Positions 53,201 to 63,324 of a DNA stretch of 64,000 bases are shown piece by piece. The stretch lies in contig OZ038452.1 of the NCBI GenBank assembly GCA_964036195.1, forward strand, positions 8,488,704 through 8,552,703, in the 5' to 3' direction. Position numbers and translations under genes: made by a program. Below the pieces are notes generated by a model. That model did no database searches. It was given only the letters and a program-made list of their open reading frames with translations, and was not told where the DNA came from. The DNA is from Sphaerolaimus hirsutus. Lineage: Eukaryota > Nematoda > Chromadorea > Monhysterida > Sphaerolaimidae. Positions within the stretch are counted from its first letter, which is position 1. The number at the start of each line of letters is the position of its first letter.

Positions 53201-56200
53201 TGATGCTGTCTTCTAGCCGTGGGGATCTTTCTCCAAAAAACACAGCGTGAACACATGCATGAGCTGAATGCGGTTCCACTTTGTAAATAGTTCTTTTAGA
53301 ATATAACGTCGTTCTACTTGTGGTGCTTTCCCGCCAGTATTCAATACTTTCATAATCTTGAGTAAGTTCAATATTTTCCTATATCTATATTCGATTTGAC
53401 GAATTACTCAATACTAGAGTTCAAACGGGATCCCGATCCCCATAATTTTCGGGATTTCGTGGTCCTGATCCCGAAATCTTGAAAAGCCGATTCCGATTCC
53501 GAGACCCCGATACCGAAAAAAGCCCCCCCAAAAACAATCGCGATCCCGTTTGAACCCTACTCAATATTCGACATTTTAAACATATCGCCCGAGCAAACAT
53601 ATTGATTTTCACGCTGAACTTCGTTTAAAAAGTTCTTCCACGCAGGAATTGATGTCGTCCATGGCGAGATTCGCACTGAAGAAGCAACACAACGAGTGCG
53701 ACAGTGCAGTGGTTGTTTTTCTGACGCACGGTATAGATGTACATGTTTACGGAACTGACGGGAAAGCAGTGCCTGTGAGTAGACCCGTTTATCCGATTTT
53801 TTACTATTCTAGGGGGTTTGGACGTTGTTAGGACGCTGCCCTAGTGAAATGGGTACTTTATTTCGTGCTGTGTTTATTTTCCACCAAAAAGTGCAGGTGT
53901 TGTTGATGATGACAGAGACGGAAAGTGAAGTTGACAAAGAAATTACCATGTAAAGTGATTTATTCTCGAGTGAAAATAATTCCTGTCAGGGGTCTCCAAT
54001 CATTGGAGTCCAATGGGCATCCAACCTCCTCACCCAAAACCGTCCACCTATCTATCTATACTGTGGGCCGCTCAGCTATCTATCCCGGAGGCAATTTTTT
54101 TGACTACTCTCCTCTGAACCCCCCCCCCTAGCCCTCCTGAGGAGCGATTTGCATCTATCCAACCCCCGGAGGTTCTAAATGTGGATACTCCTATCCCTGT
54201 TCTTGTGTCTTCTTTTCTGGCAGTGATTATGCGACCCCAGAGGACCCCAGTAAAGGCACAATACGTCGGCCTTTATTTTGATTGATATTTACTCATTTTC
54301 TACTAGAGATAGATATTTTTTTATATAATTTTATATTCTGTATAATTTGTAAAAATAAATAAAAAGATCTGTAAAATGAATCTAAACACCACTTTTGGGA
54401 CATTCTAACAACATTTTTCAGATTGCCGACCTGGTCAAGTGTCTGGACATGCAGCACTGCCCGGGGCTGCGCGAAAAACCCAAACTGGTCTTCGTACAGG
54501 CGTGCCGCGGCAGTGAGTTGTAACATAGTTATAGTTTTTAAAGTCTTGTTCACATTTGCCTTTCAAAAATTATCGCTATTATCGATTTTGAGTGACGATT
54601 TGTGAATTCAGCGACAATACAATTTGTTGTTGTGCTACTTTTCAGAGGAATACGACAGTGGGCACGGGCGCGACAGCAGCGACGGCTGGGTGCGCCAGCT
54701 GTTCGGCTGTTTCAATGGAACTGCCGCGGATGCGAATGGACCACAAGGTAACACTGATAGACGAAAAGTTTTCGATTGTGGCGAAAACACTCAGAGCATG
54801 TAAACTCTCAGCACGTCTAAGCTCCCATCGCATCTAATTCGCTCCCAGCGCATATAAACTCTCAGCGCATCTATACACCCTATGAGCCGACCACGCGGCG
54901 GCACAATACAAGGTCAAACGTGTCTTAGAAAATTTCGATTTGCAAATAAATAAATAGTTATTAATGGAACAAAAAATAAAAGTTCAAATTCCGCAATTAA
55001 AACCGCTTCAAATTCCGCTTCAATTGATTCCATCTAATCAGTGCAACCGGCAACAATCTCTTTAAAAAAAACTTCTCCAACTATAGGTGTTTAAAAACGT
55101 ATCACCCACCCCCCTCCCAACCTTCTATTCACCTACCCACCCACCCAGGCTCCTCCAACGGGGCGACGCCATCGTCGCAGCAGCATGTGCCGCATGACGT
55201 GCCGCGCGGCTCGGGCGACCAGCTCTACTACCGGTGGACGCGCATGACGCCCAGCGACTCGCAGCTGCGGCTGTTGCAGCTGGCCGGGCACTCGATCGTC
55301 GCTGATTTTCCAGACGCTCTGCAGGCTAGTGTGAGAGGATTAGTCCTTTACCGAATCCTACTTTAATTTAATGAAAAATATCGTGATTAATTTCATAATT
55401 AATTATTCCATAGTAAAAACGAAATATTTTGATGAAAACAATGTATATTGTTTGGTACATTATTCAGATGGGTTATGGTGGGTTTGAATACTAATGTGAT
55501 GTCCGCCGAGTATGCGAACACTGGTTCACCGCCGAAATTTCCTAAATGTCATTTTATATGTTGGGATATCCTGATATGAATGAGAGATCCGAATTTATTA
55601 CTTAATGACCCTACATTAAAAAATTTCCAAAAGTTTAGTGTTCCGAAATTCCAAAGTCTTCCACCATGTCGGAAATTTGCACCTACACCCCCCCCCAAAA
55701 AAAATAAAAAAATAAAACCCCCCTACAAAAATCACCCACTGACCCACCTAACCCCAAACAACCCCATTTCACCTCGTTCGCAGGTGCGCAGCAAGCTGCC
55801 GTCGCAGGCGGACATCCTGCTGGCGTACGCGACCACGCCCGGCTACGTGTCGTGGCGGAACAGCGTCAACGGCAGCTGGTTCGTACAGGCCGTGTGCACC
55901 GTGTTCAACAGGGACGCGCACAAGGCGCACGTGCTCGACATGTTGACTACGGGGAGTTTGGGGTTGACTTGGTTTCGTGTTGTTTGGGGGTTGTGAGGCT
56001 CTTGACTCTTTAAAGTCGATTTTCTCAAATATTTTTCTACTTTTCATCAATTTACGAATGCAAGCTGACAAAATGAATTTAAACTGCTTGAAACTGATGA
56101 ATATCTATTTGGTTGATAGTTTTATACGGGTTTTTGATGGGTATTTCAAAGGATGGGTGATCAAGACAAATGGAGTTAGGGTTGTATCATATCTCACATT

Positions 56201-56431
56201 TGTAATGTGCAATAGCATTTTCTTTCAAATAGTGCACCTCTCCCCACAACAAAACCTAAATTTACTTGTCTGCAATTTTCTCGCATCACAGATCAGTTAT
56301 CTTTTCAGGTCAATCAGATGGTGGCGAAAAAATTCGCCAGCAGCGACGGCGGGTTTAAGCAAATCCCTTGTCCCACGACTATGCTCACAAAAAAGTTTTT
56401 CTTCTATCCCAAACATTATGATAAGCTGTAA
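50238..56431 (+). CDS. CARD-containing initiator caspase (CED-3-like)
   Basis: Eleven exons: 50238-50390, 50881-51092, 51352-51476, 51942-52060, 52162-52344, 53646-53774, 54422-54512, 54646-54747, 55149-55330, 55784-55951 and 56309-56431, 528 residues. Residues 1-~90 resemble a CARD ([40 protein letters not shown]). The p20 part starts near [13 protein letters not shown], has the catalytic His in [15 protein letters not shown] and the Cys in VFVQACRG. A Gly/Ser/Gln/His linker leads to p10 with [15 protein letters not shown] and the end [16 protein letters not shown], as in CED-3. Role: cytosolic cysteine protease cleaving after Asp, activated by induced proximity to start apoptosis. All junctions are GT-AG except the exon 10 donor, which reads ACG|GGGAGT where GTGAGT is expected. 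Introns 3, 5 and 6 hold repeats. Length is close to the ~500 residues of CED-3. Confidence 0.92.
51750..51850. repeat. GCGCCA-palindrome hAT-like fragment in caspase intron 3
   Basis: GTTGGCGCCAACGCCAGCGC, a CCATGGCG centre and AATGACGCCAGCGCCATGG resemble the TAGTGATG/GCGCCA MITEs at 46758. Confidence 0.5.
52660..53105. repeat. AGCTATCTATCC-family MITE in caspase intron 5
   Basis: Inverted ends of AGGGGTCTCCAAGATTTTGG / CCCTAGGAGACCCCTG type, with TAGATAGCTGA and GGTATATAACAATGTATATA words inside. A partial copy lies at 53985-54185 in intron 6, and related sequences at 15455-15560 and 62880-63060. Confidence 0.65.
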
Positions 56432-56952
56432 TTATGGGATGTTTTATTTCAATTTTTACAAAAATATTTTGTGTACAGAATTTTTTTTCAATTTGTGGTA
56501 GCTCTGCTCCTCTTAGGGCAACTTTATGTTGTTTTTAGCTTCAAACGTGGCATCTTTTTACGCTGGGTGTTGGTTTTTCAATATTTATCCTCCCCCACTT
56601 AGCATTCATATCGTCAAAAATGTGGACATTTTACCGGTCTTGTCGCATTGAAATATAGGGGTAATTAAATAAGACACATGTATTTAGTCGTTTTATTTTA
56701 TTTTGTTTGCCATACACATTCACAAAAGTCACATTTTGTACGTTTAGGAAATATTTTTCAATGATCTTTTTATATCCGATCGCTATCTCACAGACACATT
56801 TCAGAACAAAACCCGCATCATTTCCTCACTTTAAAAAGTAGTCACTGCGTTTGGGACAGAGAGCTTTCTGCTTGAATTACATACTTCACTGGTGTATATA
56901 AATAACACTTTTTGTATTTGTGACAAACAAATGATTGCCAAATTAGTTGGAA
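56432..56952. other. 3' flank of the caspase
   Basis: AT-rich, no further exon. It presumably contains the 3' UTR; no clear polyadenylation signal stands out. Confidence 0.35.
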
Positions 56953-57178
56953 TGGCGCCACACACGCTGGATGTCAACTGAATTTGTGTCAACTGAATTT
57001 TAGTGAATTCTGTTATATTTCAACATTCCTATCTGATAGAGCACAGTTAATTTTACACCATGACACTTAATTTCCATTGTTTTTGTTAAGTCTGATGCTT
57101 TTAACGGATTTTTTTGTGTTATTCAGTTCACATTGAGTTGACACGAATTTGTGATGTCAACTATCGTGTGTGGGGCCA
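56953..57178. repeat. Harbinger MITE variant
   Basis: Ends TGGCGCCACACACGCTGG and CGTGTGTGGGGCCA with arms GATGTCAACTGAATTTG / CAAATTCGTGTCAACT-like. Related to the Harbinger family by its CACACAC-GGCC end but with a diverged interior. Confidence 0.7.
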
Positions 57179-58170
57179 ATGAGACATGCACAGGGTTCAT
57201 ATAGATGAAAGTTGTACTGTGTGAAATCGTATTTGCATCACGTGGTATCCACTGACATATAAAGCTCACTGCCACAACACTTTTTTGCGCAAAAATTGTT
57301 TTCATTTTTCAAAATAACAATTAATGCCGTGTCATCAGTTTATGAAATTTATGAAGCAGTTTACTGAATATAATGAACAATATTGTAGATGTTCTTGTTA
57401 TAAGCAACAGAACAGACTTCAAAACTTAATTGGCATTTATATACATAGGTATTTAAGTATTTTGCTCGCTGAAACTTCATGTTAGGTATCGCTCATTCGT
57501 TGACATAATAAAAATTTAAGACTGATATTCTAATAGTTGTAAAAAAATGTTTTAAATTACATGAACTCGGCTATTCACAATATTTTAACGATCAATCTAT
57601 TTTTTAACAGAAGCATTATAAAATAGTCGTTCTGTGCGTAATCTAGTTAACATTTTCAAAATTCATCCACTGTTTCAACAATATGTTTTTGTCAATTTTT
57701 GTGAACATTTGTAAATATCGTTTCACTTCAATTATGTTTTTATATTTATATTCATCATTTATCAAATAAAAAATGAAAGACGAAAGCTGGTGACATAAAT
57801 ATATATGTATAATATTTAACCTGTTTTGCATATCCATATCATACTACGGATGGGTCTTTTTTAAAGATGTCTTTTTTAAAAACGACATCAACAGCGGACC
57901 AAAAGAGTTTTTTAGAGAGCAGACTAAAAATAGTAGACTTCCACTAGTTTTTTACATCATTTGTATCAAAACTTCCATTTTTGCATGCTAGTCTATAATA
58001 AGAACCCATTATAAAATCTGAAGTTCTACACAGTCACAGTCAAGTAACACATCATTCCCAATGCATAATGTTTTTCTTGGCATATTTTTCTGATTTATAT
58101 GTAAAATATTTATTTACAATTTAAATTTTTTTCGAACTATGTTTCGGTTGATTAAATGCGATATCTGTAA

Positions 58171-58342
58171 AGTTGAGTAGGTGTATTTGGTTGGTTTGTG
58201 TAAACCCGCAATTCTTATGTTTCAATGATTATTGACTAGGGCTCACTTTGGTTGTGTAGTCAGATCAGTTCAGTCTAATAAAGTCCTTGTATACAAACTT
58301 GGACCCGGGGTTGAGGGACCCCCTCCTAAGTCCCTCCAAACT
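58171..58342 (+). repeat. 5' LTR
   Basis: 172 bp with inverted AGTT/AACT ends. AATAAA is at 58277-58282. It differs from the 3' LTR at a single A/G site. Confidence 0.93.
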
Positions 58343-58647
58343 GGTGCCGCGACCGTGCCCGACTCGGCCCGACTTCGCCCGACTACCCGACTTGCCCGAC
58401 TACCGGACTTGCCCGACTACCGGCGCCCGACATCGTCGACTCGACGCCGACATCGGGATCCAGCAAAACTGACGTCGTCAACGATTGCCCAACTACCAAC
58501 GGCATCAACTACGTCGAGCGACCATCGACGTCTGCCGACTACTCACCGCTATCGACTATCTACGGCAGTTCAACTTGACAGAAACGTCCATCGCAGCAGG
58601 CTACAGCCGTGCTGACAACGAATTCTACCGATCAACAATGACACAAT

Positions 58648-60852
58648 ATGTCGACAATTTCGTACGATGCATTCATCGGCTTCGTGGACCAATCGCTTGC
58701 TAACAAGGATCGAGCAAAATTCGACCAGCTGCGCAACATTTTGAAGGCCCACAACCCCAATGACCTGCCTGACGATGAAGACATGTGGCGCAAGATATCG
58801 TTTGAGCGTTATGCAGCGAAGCTGAAAACGGTGGCTGCTGCGATTCGAGACACGGGGGTCACCAATTTGCTGGATACGCTCCCACGGCAAGCTGTGGCTG
58901 CGACTACTGCATCGTCATCGGCCCCCGCCACTGCATCAGAATCACCGGAAATCGTCAAACAGCTGTGCACCGTCATGCAGACAATGATGAATCAACAGCA
59001 AGCAATGATGAACCAACAAGAAAAACAAGCGGAAGCCTTGACATCTGCTGTGCAACAGCAAGCCACGATGATGAACAAGCAGGAAAAAATGCTGTCGCTA
59101 GTTGTGGACAAGTTGACAAATTCAACTGCAGATGCTGGCAAGACAGAAACCGGCCACGCATCGCAACCGGCTGTCACCGACCTAACATCACCAAAGTACT
59201 CTGTACACGAGAAACGCTTGTGGGCGCCGCTACTGGATGAGCGTTTCCCCACATTCGATGGCGAAGATCCGCTAAAATTCAAGCTGTGGATCAACGATTT
59301 GAAGGCGCGCATCCAACTGACAGAGGCTCCAGACAAGTATGCCATCATCCACGTGCGCAAATGCCTGACTGGTCGTGCGCTACGTCAATTCGAACGCCTA
59401 CCAGATGAGGATCGTGAAACTTTTGAACAAGTCTGCGAGTTTTTGGAGTCGCAGTATGGGGATCATTTTGCCCCCCAGAATGCGATGAACAAATTGCTGA
59501 ACCTGCGCCAACGACCAAAGGAACATGTCCGCGACTATGGTTTACTTGTCGACAGTTTAGTGCGCCAGGCGATGCCCGATATTCAGCCAACTGCTTTGAA
59601 GATCCAGCTGAAACACTACTTCATGTCTGGTCTCAACAGCAACATTCTTCAAAATTCACTCTACACACTGCCGACATACGAGATGATGTCATTCAAGGAG
59701 CTGATTGATAATGCGGAGCGGCTCGAATTTGCCGACAAGAGACAGAAAACCTACGGGAAACCAGAAATGTTCTGCATTTTTCACAATAGCAGAGGACACA
59801 CTACGAATGAGTGCACCATGGCCCAAGAAATGGCTAAAAGTGCAACGTTAAACAATCCAAGGATTCAGCGTGGCAGAACGTCAAACAACCGTGGCTTCAA
59901 TTGGCAATCAAGCAACCGAGGTCGTTTCCCGCCACGAACGTCGTCATTCCTGCGCCAATTTCAGTCAAATACAGATAGATTCCCTGCCCGACAGAATTCG
60001 GAAAAGTGGTGCACATTCCACAACTCCCGGACACACAACACAGAGGACTGCTCCAGTCAAAGGCAGTTCAACAGGCCATTCAATGCCGCCAGGCCTCCAT
60101 TCAATGCTGCGAAGTCGCCAATGAAAACTGAATGGCGGTCATCAAAAGTGAATCACGTTCAATTTGGGGCTGATGCTGAGGCTGAACCAGACTATCGAGC
60201 TCAACAGATTAATCGCATTCAACATGCAATGCAGTCAATGGGCCTGTTAGCACATAAAGCGTGCAACAAAATCAACCGGCCAACTGCGTACCTGAACGGT
60301 ATCCCATTTTCTACCTGCCGACCTGATAATGGGGCGGATGTGTCAATTGTGACCCATCGTGTGGTCAAGAAGCTGGGGCTGACAATCAAACCCACCAGCG
60401 AGAAACTACACGCTGCAAACGGAACTGCATTGGACACAAACGGCTGTGTCAACATTCAAATTGAATACGCCGGTGGCAAAGCGGTGCACACCTGCTTCGT
60501 ATCTGACGACATCGATTATGACATCCTACTGGGTGAGGATGTGCTGCCGAAACTTGGCATCCGCATGACAGCTGCAGATGGAAGCAACTTGTTACCAGAG
60601 GCTGACACTGTCAACGCTTCCCCGGACATTTGCCGCAGATTGGTGCAACACTGCAAGTTGGAAGATGATGACGAATCGGCGCTGGTTATTTTCGCTGACA
60701 AGGAGGGCCAGCTGATACAAGCTGCCCATGTGCCGCTGCTAGATTGCAAACCGGTCACTGAATTGGTGATGCTGTTTTCGTTCGAGACGCACCTGCCATG
60801 GGAAGCCGCAAAGCAAAACTTGACTTGCCGAATTCCCGCGAAGGTGAGATAG
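58648..60852 (+). CDS. Gag-protease polyprotein of the LTR element
   Basis: A 734-residue open frame. Residues ~100-160 are Gln/Met-rich and likely coiled coil. Residues ~190-345 form a retrotransposon gag domain (LWAPLLDERFPTFDGEDPL; KCLTGRALRQFERLP). Two zinc knuckles of the variant form C-x2-H-x4-H-x4-C lie at ~376-389 and ~455-468, separated by Arg/Asn/Phe-rich sequence. The protease starts near 545, with the active-site region at ~559-564 reading PDNGAD, where D-T/S-G is usual, and a second conserved block DILLGEDVL near 622. The frame ends soon after. A short segment in another frame, ending at the stop 60951-60953, continues with a basic peptide (VIKFTNGKHRTVPINML) that may be the remnant of a pol/integrase tail. 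Gag should form particles in the cytoplasm. Confidence 0.88.
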   Translation: MSTISYDAFIGFVDQSLANKDRAKFDQLRNILKAHNPNDLPDDEDMWRKISFERYAAKLKTVAAAIRDTGVTNLLDTLPRQAVAATTASSSAPATASESPEIVKQLCTVMQTMMNQQQAMMNQQEKQAEALTSAVQQQATMMNKQEKMLSLVVDKLTNSTADAGKTETGHASQPAVTDLTSPKYSVHEKRLWAPLLDERFPTFDGEDPLKFKLWINDLKARIQLTEAPDKYAIIHVRKCLTGRALRQFERLPDEDRETFEQVCEFLESQYGDHFAPQNAMNKLLNLRQRPKEHVRDYGLLVDSLVRQAMPDIQPTALKIQLKHYFMSGLNSNILQNSLYTLPTYEMMSFKELIDNAERLEFADKRQKTYGKPEMFCIFHNSRGHTTNECTMAQEMAKSATLNNPRIQRGRTSNNRGFNWQSSNRGRFPPRTSSFLRQFQSNTDRFPARQNSEKWCTFHNSRTHNTEDCSSQRQFNRPFNAARPPFNAAKSPMKTEWRSSKVNHVQFGADAEAEPDYRAQQINRIQHAMQSMGLLAHKACNKINRPTAYLNGIPFSTCRPDNGADVSIVTHRVVKKLGLTIKPTSEKLHAANGTALDTNGCVNIQIEYAGGKAVHTCFVSDDIDYDILLGEDVLPKLGIRMTAADGSNLLPEADTVNASPDICRRLVQHCKLEDDDESALVIFADKEGQLIQAAHVPLLDCKPVTELVMLFSFETHLPWEAAKQNLTCRIPAKVR

Positions 60853-61155
60853 AATCGTTTCCATCGCCAAAGGCTGCAGTGATCAAGTTCACGAATGGCA
60901 AGCATCGTACTGTGCCGATCAACATGCTGCAACCCAGATTCACAAAGAGTTGATTTTGATATTTGAATATTTTGTGATTGTGTTCTTTCTCAAATTGTAT
61001 CTCTCGCCTTTTGTAAACAAATCCCAGTGTGTGTTTGTGATAAGCGCGCTTGTGTGAAACCAATTTGTGTGATCTTGTGTGATGTGTTTTATATTACTCT
61101 CTCTCATATCTTTTCTGATTATCCGTGGTCGTATAATCTTTGTTCGCCCCCGAGG

Positions 61156-61327
61156 AGTTGAGTAGGTGTATTTGGTTGGTTTGTGTAAACCCGCGATTCT
61201 TATGTTTCAATGATTATTGACTAGGGCTCACTTTGGTTGTGTAGTCAGATCAGTTCAGTCTAATAAAGTCCTTGTATACAAACTTGGACCCGGGGTTGAG
61301 GGACCCCCTCCTAAGTCCCTCCAAACT
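61156..61327 (+). repeat. 3' LTR
   Basis: 172 bp, 171 identical to the 5' LTR. Preceded by CCCCCGAGG, a short purine stretch in the polypurine-tract position. Confidence 0.93.
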
Positions 61328-61584
61328 GTAATAATGGGACAATACATTTAATAGAATCAATTTTTAGGTGCAAATCACTTTTTAAATGTTATCCGTTGTG
61401 TCAAAAAACGGCGTCGTTGAAAAAGACATTTTTCCATCCCTATTCGATACTTATTTCTGCATTGCTTATGCGTATTCTCAATAAATGCGATCTCATCAAC
61501 ATAAACCTACCTTTTATTCACTTCGTGCAGTTGGCTTCTGTCCCAGCCAACTATTATCGCAGGAAAAGATACGACGGCCCAAAA

Positions 61585-63279
61585 ATGTCCTCCAAACGAA
61601 AATCGGCGTCGGGCGGGTCGGAGTCCACGCGGAGCGTGTCGCACGCGCGCAAGTTCTCCCGCTTCGACCGTCAGGCCAAGGGAAGAAAGATTAAATTGGA
61701 CAAGCAAAAGGTTTGTTTAAGTGCCGGTTTTAGTCGAGTGATTTTGGGTTTGGTGATTCGTCTTACCCCGTTTTTCGGGTGTGGGTGCGCGCGGTGCGCA
61801 ATTTTTGCACTGACAGTTTGCTGTCTAGTATTTATTTCACAGATAAACACTGGCTTTTAGTTGTGGACCGTTTTTATCGACTTGGCTGTGAGGATATAAA
61901 ATGACTCAAATATAAGCACTTAACTACTAAAAAACATCTGAGGATGGCGCTTGATTTAAAAAACACCATTTCATAGAAACTTGATTATTTAAATCGGTCA
62001 GTTTAATGAATTTGATCGTTTCCAGCCGTACTCCCACCACTTCAAATATAGGCCACGCCCCTTTGCTCAGGCGAAACGCGAGCGCCGTGACGCGAACAAA
62101 CGCGAACGCGAAGCGACTGGCGCGGCCAAGCCGCAGGTGCGCACCATCGAGAACACCAGGGAAGTGGACCCCACGTCTGTTGATGATGATGATGCTGAGG
62201 TCTGTTTTTGGGGTGTTTGTGTTTTACCGCCAGGGTTATGAGATTCAGTTGTGAATCGTGCAGGAATTTTGTGCCTTTGAACTTTTTAGTTAGATGCATC
62301 AACTTAGCCATTGTGGTTCCGCATCTAGTTTACGACCGAAATTTCGAAAACTTCTTTCCGGTAAACTTGAGTTTTCGTTGAAAGCTTTTTTATGACCTTT
62401 TGAAATTTCGGCTGTTGAGCAGTGTGCATAAGGCCGTTGTGTGCCGATCACAAGAAGCTTGAAGGCCTTCGCACTCCTTGATTTTTATTTTCAAACTAGC
62501 CCCTGTCTCTCGTTTCGACGTTTGTAACTCAGCGTTCGAAAACCGTTAGGCCTCTTTTACACCTTTTTTCTGTGACGACTCCGTCAACATGAAAAAGTTC
62601 AATAATTCAAGTAAAAAGTTCCATATTCATTAGATAAGATGGCCAAGTATACAATTTGCAATTTGCATTCTGCGATTTGACATTCATATATGCCTAGGTG
62701 GTTTTCGAGAAACTATACCCGAATTTTCGCTCAAAATCGCTATTTTTCCTACCTTTTTATAGATTTTCACCTCCAAAATACTAGTTTTTGTTCCTATTTG
62801 CCGATTTTCAGCTATTTTTAGTACTAAATGATCTTGTATACCCATTTTAAGCTATTTTACACCTACTTTTAGCGATTTTTCTCCCTTTTCTTCCTTCTAC
62901 ACCCTGAAATAGCCTATATATCAAACCACCACAACCCCCCCCCAACCCTCCCCAACCCTCCCCAACTCCCCCTCCCCAATTTTTTCCAGCTATCTATCTA
63001 TCCTGAAGGCCGCTCAGCTATCTATCCAACTACTCGGAGGGTCAAAATTCAGGATACCCTGCTTGAATTATTGAACTTTTTCATGTTGACGGAGTTGTCA
63101 CAGAAAAAAAGGTGTAAAATGGGTCTTAGAATGTGGACCCAAATTTTTCCAGTGTGACGTACGCCATTGTTTGTCATTTTCAGGTGCAATATGAAGATGA
63201 GCATGATGAATTTGCTCCATATTTCTCCGGCAAAACCGAACCTAAAGTGTTGGTTACATTGGCGCCGAAAGCTAAACTG
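61585..63279 (+). CDS. RPF1: Ribosome production factor 1 (Brix family), N-terminal exons
   Basis: Coding exons are 61585-61710, 62026-62199 and 63184-63279, all phase 0; the gene continues past the window. The start ATG follows an acceptor-like CGTGCAG at about 61531, so a 5' UTR intron or a trans-splice site may precede it. Residues 1-42 are Lys/Arg/Ser-rich. Exon 2 is a basic helix (KRERRDANKREREATG) followed by TIENTREVDPTSVDDDD. Exon 3 reads EDEHDEFAPYFSGKTEPKVL. These match the conserved RPF1 region just before the Brix domain (TIDN...DP..., DEFA.YF...PKILIT in the human protein, from memory of the family). Role: nucleolar factor for 60S subunit and 27S/ITS2 pre-rRNA processing. Intron 2 holds two transposable elements. 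Confidence 0.85.
62311..62437. repeat. Short Harbinger-like MITE in RPF1 intron 2
   Basis: Ends TGGTTCCGCATCTAGTTTAC and GCAGTGTGCATAAGGCC, with inner GAAATTTCG and GTAAACTTGAG words. A decayed or internally deleted copy. Confidence 0.5.
62552..63128. repeat. Inverted-repeat element in RPF1 intron 2
   Basis: Arms of about 65 bp (TTTTACACCTTTTTTCTGTG, CTCCGTCAACATGAAAAAGT and their complements at 63060-63125) enclose ~440 bp with CCCAACCCTCCCC and AGCTATCTATCC-family sequence. Confidence 0.8.
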
Positions 63280-63324
63280 GTACGATTTTTATGCTGTTCT
63301 GTATGTGAACGCGACACTTCTGAT

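Larger units (their letters stand above)
58171..61327 (+). mobile_element. Complete 3157-bp Ty3/gypsy-like LTR retrotransposon, gag-pro only
   Basis: Two 172-bp LTRs (58171-58342, 61156-61327) differ at one base. They start AGTTGAG and end CAAACT, the AGT...ACT ends seen in insect gypsy-type elements. The 4-bp duplication GTAA flanks the element (58167-58170, 61328-61331). A primer site TGGTGCCGCGACCGTG begins at the last LTR base, and each LTR carries AATAAA. Only gag and protease are coded: reverse transcriptase, RNase H and integrase are missing. It therefore needs a helper element for mobility. The near-identical LTRs show recent insertion. Confidence 0.92.
57850..61440. repeat. Older MITE split by the LTR retrotransposon
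   Basis: A left end (GGATGGGTCTTTTTTAAAGA) lies before the retrotransposon and an inverted partner (GAAAAAGACATTTTTCCATC) after it. Without the 3157-bp insertion the host element would be about 430 bp. Confidence 0.5.

Noticed and set aside
58232..58615. 127-codon frame at the 5' side of the LTR element
   Set aside because: It begins inside the LTR and covers the primer site and leader. It is Pro/Arg/Thr low complexity from repeated CCCGACT words, not a known retroelement protein.
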